This document shows positions 59,680-64,000 of a stretch of DNA of 64,000 nt, piece by piece. Location: assembly GCA_018657385.1 (NCBI GenBank), contig JABHXF010000033.1:1-64000 (forward strand). Reading direction: 5' to 3'. The translations under genes and the position numbers were made by a program. The stretch is from Candidatus Woesearchaeota archaeon. Its GTDB lineage: Archaea; Nanobdellota; Nanobdellia; Woesearchaeales; DSVV01. The stretch's first letter is position 1; each line of letters starts with the position of its first letter. The notes beneath the pieces are model-generated. The model searched no databases. It saw only the letters and a list, made by a program, of their open reading frames with translations, and was not told the DNA's origin.

Positions 59680-61500
59680 TTAGAATTGCTTAACAGCACT
59701 AATTATTGCTGAAGCATCAATCTTATATCTTTTTCTAAGTTCTTCAGGTTTTCCAGATCTTGGAATTTCTTTAATGTAAAGATGTTTAAGTTTTATTGAT
59801 TTATTATTAATTTTATTTGTAGATGTTGCAAATACTTCAGATACAACTGTACCAATTCCACCAAAATAATGATCCTCTACAACAATAATATTTCCTGAAC
59901 ATTCTTTTGCATTCTTCAGTAATGCTTTTTTGTCAATCGGTTGTATTGAGTATAGGTCAATTACTCTTGTGTTTATTTTCTTTTCTTTTAATTTGTTATG
60001 TGCTTTTAATGCTTCATACAAAGTTACACCTGCACCAATGATTAATATTTTATCTCTTTTGCTTTTCTTTATAACTTTAAGTCCACCTAAAGGAAATTTT
60101 TCTGAATTTTTATATATTGTTGGGGTTTTTTCTCTTGTTGTCCTCATATATGAAATCCCTTTATGTTTTGCCATCTCTTTAACAAGTTTTTCTGTTGAAA
60201 TAGCATCACAAGGATATAAAATAACAGAACCAGGTATACTTAAGAACATATTTATATCTTCTAGTCCCATTTGTGATGGGCCATCTTCTCCAATACTTAC
60301 TCCAACATGGCTACCCATAATCTTAATATTTGCTTTTGAATAAAGAGCCATTCTTATAAAATCATGTGCTCTACTTAAAAAAGCAGAAAATGTTGCGGCA
60401 AATGGTATTTTACCTCTAGCTGATAATCCTATTGCCATTCCAATCATGTTTTGTTCAGCAATGAATGATTCAAAACTTCTTTTTGGAAAGTTCTTGAAAA
60501 ACTCTTCAGTCATAGTTGAATTTTTAACATCTCCGTCAATAACAACAGCACTTTTATTTTTTTTACCTAAATTAACTAATGCTTTACCAAATGCAGATCT
60601 TGTTGCAATTTTTTCTCCTAATTTGTAAGTATTATTCTTGAAGTTTTTGAATTTATATGTTACTTTTTCATACTTAATGTCTGATTTTAACTTAAGGCTA
60701 TTTATTCCTGGTTTTTCAAGTTCTTTAAGTGCTTTTTCAAATTGATCTCCCTTAAGTGCTTTTCCATGCCACCCTTCTTTGTTCTCAATAAATGATATGC
60801 CCTTTCCTTTTAATGTCCTTGCTATTATTACTGTAGGTTTATTATGGTGTGTAGATGATTTAGATTTTTTTAATGCATTTAATATTTCTGTTACATTATG
60901 ACCATTGATTACAATAGTATTCCATCCAAAAGCACTGAATTTTTTCTGGTATGTGTTAAGATTATGGCCATGCATTGTAGGCTGTGATTGACCTAATCTA
61001 TTGACATCAATAATTGCACAAAGATTATTTAACTTATAATATGACGCAGCATTTGCAGCCTCCCATACAGAGCCCTCTGCAATTTCACCATCTCCTAATA
61101 AAACATATACTCTTTTTTTTTCTTTACCTAATTTTTGGGCTAATGCCATTCCAACTCCTGCAGATAATCCTTGACCGAGACTACCTGTTGCTACTTTGAT
61201 CATAGGCATATTTGGTGTGGGATGACCTTCAAGATTACTTGTGATTTTCCTAAGATTCATTAACTCTTTTACTGGAATAATTCCTGATTCTGCGTATGCA
61301 GCCCATAAAATAGGAGCAGCATGGCCTTTTGACATTACAAACTCATCTCCTTGTCTTAATTCAGAAAAAAAACAACAACTCATGATTTCTGCACATGAGA
61401 AACATGTTGTTGGATGACCTGAACCAGCAGCAGTTGTCGATCTAAGAGAATGAATCCTTAACTTATCAGCCATTAGCTGGAGTTTTTTTATTTTACTCAT
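59680..61500 (-). CDS. tkt: Transketolase, single-chain
   Basis: Transketolase moves two-carbon units between sugar phosphates. The 606-residue protein combines both halves: SAGVGMALAQK (near 114), the ThDP site GDGEIAEGSVWEAAN (near 136), the pyrimidine-domain FIAEQNMIGMAIGLS (near 340), GEDGPSQMGLED (near 407) and a C-terminal domain. Many archaea instead have two separate half-genes. The start lacks an obvious ribosome site; an internal ATG at 61473 is possible. The preceding small membrane gene is 20 bp upstream and may be co-transcribed. Confidence 0.93.
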   Translation of the reverse strand: MSKIKKLQLMADKLRIHSLRSTTAAGSGHPTTCFSCAEIMSCCFFSELRQGDEFVMSKGHAAPILWAAYAESGIIPVKELMNLRKITSNLEGHPTPNMPMIKVATGSLGQGLSAGVGMALAQKLGKEKKRVYVLLGDGEIAEGSVWEAANAASYYKLNNLCAIIDVNRLGQSQPTMHGHNLNTYQKKFSAFGWNTIVINGHNVTEILNALKKSKSSTHHNKPTVIIARTLKGKGISFIENKEGWHGKALKGDQFEKALKELEKPGINSLKLKSDIKYEKVTYKFKNFKNNTYKLGEKIATRSAFGKALVNLGKKNKSAVVIDGDVKNSTMTEEFFKNFPKRSFESFIAEQNMIGMAIGLSARGKIPFAATFSAFLSRAHDFIRMALYSKANIKIMGSHVGVSIGEDGPSQMGLEDINMFLSIPGSVILYPCDAISTEKLVKEMAKHKGISYMRTTREKTPTIYKNSEKFPLGGLKVIKKSKRDKILIIGAGVTLYEALKAHNKLKEKKINTRVIDLYSIQPIDKKALLKNAKECSGNIIVVEDHYFGGIGTVVSEVFATSTNKINNKSIKLKHLYIKEIPRSGKPEELRKRYKIDASAIISAVKQF

Positions 61501-61519
61501 GGTGGTTTTTTACGACTTT

Positions 61520-61780
61520 TTACCTTTTCTTCTTCTTTTTAGTTGTTGTTTTAGTTTGACACCAACAGCCGTCAACTAACCACTTATACACTAACCAAAA
61601 GATTACTGAAAATATAAATGCTCCTACTATAATATATAATAATTTCCATAGGCCCCAGCTATATAGCATGTGTCCACCCTTTTTAGCAAAACAACTACCT
61701 TCTTCTGTACCTGCATATCCTGCCAATGCTATTGGTATTGATGCTAATGCTGGTAAAATATACATTATTTTGTGTTTCAT
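61520..61780 (-). CDS. Small secreted or membrane-anchored protein
   Basis: The 86-residue protein starts with a signal-like hydrophobic segment (about 4-23), has a short Cys/Lys loop (EEGSCFAKKGG), one further helix (about 44-67) and ends in a Thr/Lys-rich tail with CWC. GAGGTG precedes the ATG. It is first in the transcript that includes tkt-zwf-gnd. No family is recognised. Confidence 0.7.
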   Translation of the reverse strand: MKHKIMYILPALASIPIALAGYAGTEEGSCFAKKGGHMLYSWGLWKLLYIIVGAFIFSVIFWLVYKWLVDGCWCQTKTTTKKKKKR

Positions 61781-61830
61781 GTTTGCACCTCTTTTTTTTG
61801 AATTAATTTATTCTTATTTTACTGTTATTC

Positions 61831-62478
61831 TTATTTTTTACACATTATTATCTTAACACTATGTAAATAATGATAAGATGTTCTTATATATTTAAATTTT
61901 CTCTTCTTTAATTCTCTTTCTAAGTCATAATCTAAGAATTTATTTGCTCTATTATAATCAGGTTCAAATATTCTTAAGTAAAGTCTAAATAAATTCCTAA
62001 ATACTATGTTTTTTGGTTTGTTTAATTCCATAATTACAAGAACTTTATTTTTCTTTAAAAGTCTATATGCTTCTTTAATTATTCTTGCTCTTGGTTCTTC
62101 AGGAATCTCGTGGAGAGCAAAACCAATCATTACAACATCAAATTTATTTGATGAGAACTCAGTATCCTCAATATTCCTTCTCAAAAAAGAAATATTTAAT
62201 TTCTTATTTTTTGCTTTTTTCTTGGCTCTTTTTAACATCCCATAAGATAAATCAATACCAACAATATCTGATTTTGGAAATAACTCTTTAGTTAATATTG
62301 CAAGCTCTCCTGTACCTGTTGCTAAATCAATTATTCTCTTTGAGTTTTTAGGGATCTGTCTAAGAGCTTTTAATCTTATTTTTTTTGCTTTGCCAAAAAG
62401 AGAAATATTAAAAATAAAATCATATAATTTCGGAACTAACATCTCAAAGCTTTCTTTGTAATATTTAGGTATCCTCAT
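61831..62478 (-). CDS. UbiE-like SAM methyltransferase
   Basis: The 215 residues match UbiE/COQ5-type class I methyltransferases. IIDLATGTGELAIL is motif I (near 49), VGIDLSYGMLKRAKKKA follows near 73, and FDVVMIGFALHEIPE near 113. Methylation of a quinone or similar lipid precursor is a common role. It starts 24 bp after the CopA-like gene on the same strand. Substrate unknown. Confidence 0.82.
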   Translation of the reverse strand: MRIPKYYKESFEMLVPKLYDFIFNISLFGKAKKIRLKALRQIPKNSKRIIDLATGTGELAILTKELFPKSDIVGIDLSYGMLKRAKKKAKNKKLNISFLRRNIEDTEFSSNKFDVVMIGFALHEIPEEPRARIIKEAYRLLKKNKVLVIMELNKPKNIVFRNLFRLYLRIFEPDYNRANKFLDYDLERELKKRKFKYIRTSYHYLHSVKIIMCKK

Positions 62479-62502
62479 AATAAGAAAAATAAAAAAACTA
62501 AT

Positions 62503-64000
62503 TTATAGCTTTTTCCCTTTTAACAATAAAGAATTACTAACAACACTCACACTGCTAAGGGCCATTGCTCCACCTGCTATCATTGGTGATAATAACCAGC
62601 CAGTCCATGGATATAATAAACCTGCAGCAATTGGAATTCCTGCAGTATTATAAAATAATGCCCAAAACATGTTTTGTCTTATCTTAGACATGGTCATTTT
62701 GCTTAATTTAATTGCTTTAACTACATCTAATAAATCATCTTTCATTAAAACAATTTCACCAGTTTCCATTGCAACATCTGTGCCTGAACCCATTGCTATA
62801 CCAACATCTGCTTGTGCAAGTGCAGGAGCATCATTAATTCCATCTCCGACCATAGCTACTTTTTCATTCTTGTTTCTTCTTTTTAATCTTTTTTGAATTC
62901 TTTTAACATATTTAGCTTTATCTTCTGGTAAAACTTCAGCAAATACATTTTTAATATTAGCTTGTTTAGCTATTGCCTTTGCTGTTCTTTCATTATCTCC
63001 AGTAATCATATACACTTTTATCTTCATTTTTTGTAATTGTTTTATTGCTTTTGGTGATGTTTCTTTAATTGTATCGGCAACTCCAATTACTCCAATTAAT
63101 TTCTTATTTTCAGAAAGCATCATTACAGTTTTACCTTGTTCTTCTAATTTTTGAATTGCTTTTATTTGAGATTTAACATTAACGTTATATCTACTCATTA
63201 ATTTGGCATTACCAAAATAATATTTCTTCTTGTTAAGATTTGCAGTGATTCCATGACCAGGTATTGCTTTAAAACCAGTAACTTTTTTAAACTTAATTTT
63301 ATTATCTTTTGTATGTTTTACAATTGCTTCTGCTAATGGATGTTCACTACCTTTTTCAATGCTTCCTGCAATTTCTAATAACTTATCTTCTGATATCTTT
63401 TGTTTTCCTTTTCCACTTAATGCTATTATATCTGTAACATCTGGAGTTCCTTTAGTAATTGTTCCTGTTTTGTCTAAAATAATTGCTTTGATTTTATGAG
63501 ATGTTTCTAATGCTTCTCCACCTTTAATAAGAACACCATTTTTAGCTCCTTTTCCAGTGCCTACCATAATAGCTGTAGGTGTTGCTAGGCCAAGAGCACA
63601 TGGGCATGCAATAACTAAAACTGCAACAGCTGCAATCAATGAAAATCTAAAATCTTCTCCAATTGCATAAAACCAAACTAAAAATGTGACTAATGCAATA
63701 ACTAAAACAACTGGCACAAAATAACCTGCAACTGCATCTGCAAATCTTTGTATTGGTGCTTTGCTACCTTGAGCATCTTCTATAAGCTTAATTATCTGAG
63801 CTAATGTTGAATTTGCTCCTACTTTTGTAGCTCTAAATCTAAATCCACCATATTTGTTAATTGTTGCACCAACAACTTTGTCTCCTTTCTTTTTCTCAAC
63901 TGGGATACTTTCTCCAGTAATCATGGATTCATCTACAGAAGTACTACCTTCAATAACAACACCATCAACTGGTATTTTTTCTCCTGGTTTAACAAGAACT
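62503..64000 (-). CDS. copA: CPx-type copper/heavy-metal P-type ATPase (5' end outside the window)
   Basis: The open frame runs off the right edge, so about 500 residues are seen. They contain the actuator TGES, the M6 metal motif [11 protein letters not shown], the phosphorylation site [10 protein letters not shown], the nucleotide motif SEHPLA and hinge [14 protein letters not shown] marks P1B pumps that export Cu+ (or Ag+). Metal-binding domains are expected upstream, beyond 64000. The gene is followed by the UbiE-like methyltransferase. Confidence 0.93.
   Translation of the reverse strand, partial: VLVKPGEKIPVDGVVIEGSTSVDESMITGESIPVEKKKGDKVVGATINKYGGFRFRATKVGANSTLAQIIKLIEDAQGSKAPIQRFADAVAGYFVPVVLVIALVTFLVWFYAIGEDFRFSLIAAVAVLVIACPCALGLATPTAIMVGTGKGAKNGVLIKGGEALETSHKIKAIILDKTGTITKGTPDVTDIIALSGKGKQKISEDKLLEIAGSIEKGSEHPLAEAIVKHTKDNKIKFKKVTGFKAIPGHGITANLNKKKYYFGNAKLMSRYNVNVKSQIKAIQKLEEQGKTVMMLSENKKLIGVIGVADTIKETSPKAIKQLQKMKIKVYMITGDNERTAKAIAKQANIKNVFAEVLPEDKAKYVKRIQKRLKRRNKNEKVAMVGDGINDAPALAQADVGIAMGSGTDVAMETGEIVLMKDDLLDVVKAIKLSKMTMSKIRQNMFWALFYNTAGIPIAAGLLYPWTGWLLSPMIAGGAMALSSVSVVSNSLLLKGKKL

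Overview
The window is a 64 kb, AT-rich, gene-dense chromosome segment from an archaeon. Archaeal markers are an Orc1/Cdc6 initiator, a family B DNA polymerase, Hef, class I CCA-adding enzyme, archaeal Elp3, a beta-CASP RNase, NadX-type NAD synthesis, four-subunit pyruvate:ferredoxin oxidoreductase and TrmB and Lrp regulators. Many lone or first genes carry a TATA-like box about 25-30 nt before the start codon and no leader. Genes inside transcripts use GAGGTG-type ribosome binding sites. Small proteins, short gaps and some bacterial-type enzymes suggest a DPANN lineage (Woesearchaeota/Pacearchaeota-like); that placement is inference. I recognise no tRNA, rRNA or CRISPR array.

Layout. 0-8 kb: S-adenosylhomocysteine hydrolase, a giant S-layer-like surface protein and a PfkB kinase. 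7.5-18 kb: CCA-adding enzyme, two small membrane proteins, glutamate dehydrogenase behind a structured leader, GH15-like protein, NadA and NadX, Sua5. 18-25.5 kb: Orc1/Cdc6, a divergent carbamoyltransferase with a 33-residue membrane microprotein facing a TrmB regulator, mevalonate diphosphate decarboxylase, ATP-grasp and GH84-like proteins. 25.8-38 kb: Hef, three tandem paralogous membrane proteins, beta-CASP RNase, Ca2+-type ATPase and envelope proteins. 38-48 kb: porGDAB, Elp3, M17 aminopeptidase, PolB. 48-56.5 kb: Asp/Glu racemase facing an Lrp regulator, AlaX, MscS, CorA, flavodoxin-fold reductase, ferredoxin and cupin. 56.7-64 kb: DoxX, an oxidative pentose phosphate operon (tkt-zwf-gnd) and a CPx copper ATPase cut by the window edge.

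The most unusual content is intergenic. Nine elements of about 90-105 bp (6075, 8833, 10054, 16175, 16287, 21176, 41428, 45095, 47701) share one three-way-junction fold. A long outer stem of variable sequence leads to a fixed GGC/GCC clamp with a bulged T (G in one copy), then a covarying stem, then a hairpin with tandem G-A/G-A mismatches, an invariant A, a GGAY/GUCC hairpin and an invariant GU. Pairing is kept while sequence changes, so the fold appears to be selected or copied as a structure. I do not recognise a named family. Other structures are a structured leader before gdhA, a 190-bp inverted repeat at 53.6 kb, a 62-bp tandem hairpin array after the PfkB gene, paired hairpins at 28.9 and 56.7 kb, a G-quadruplex-capable tract at 13.15 kb and palindromic operators at both divergent regulator genes.
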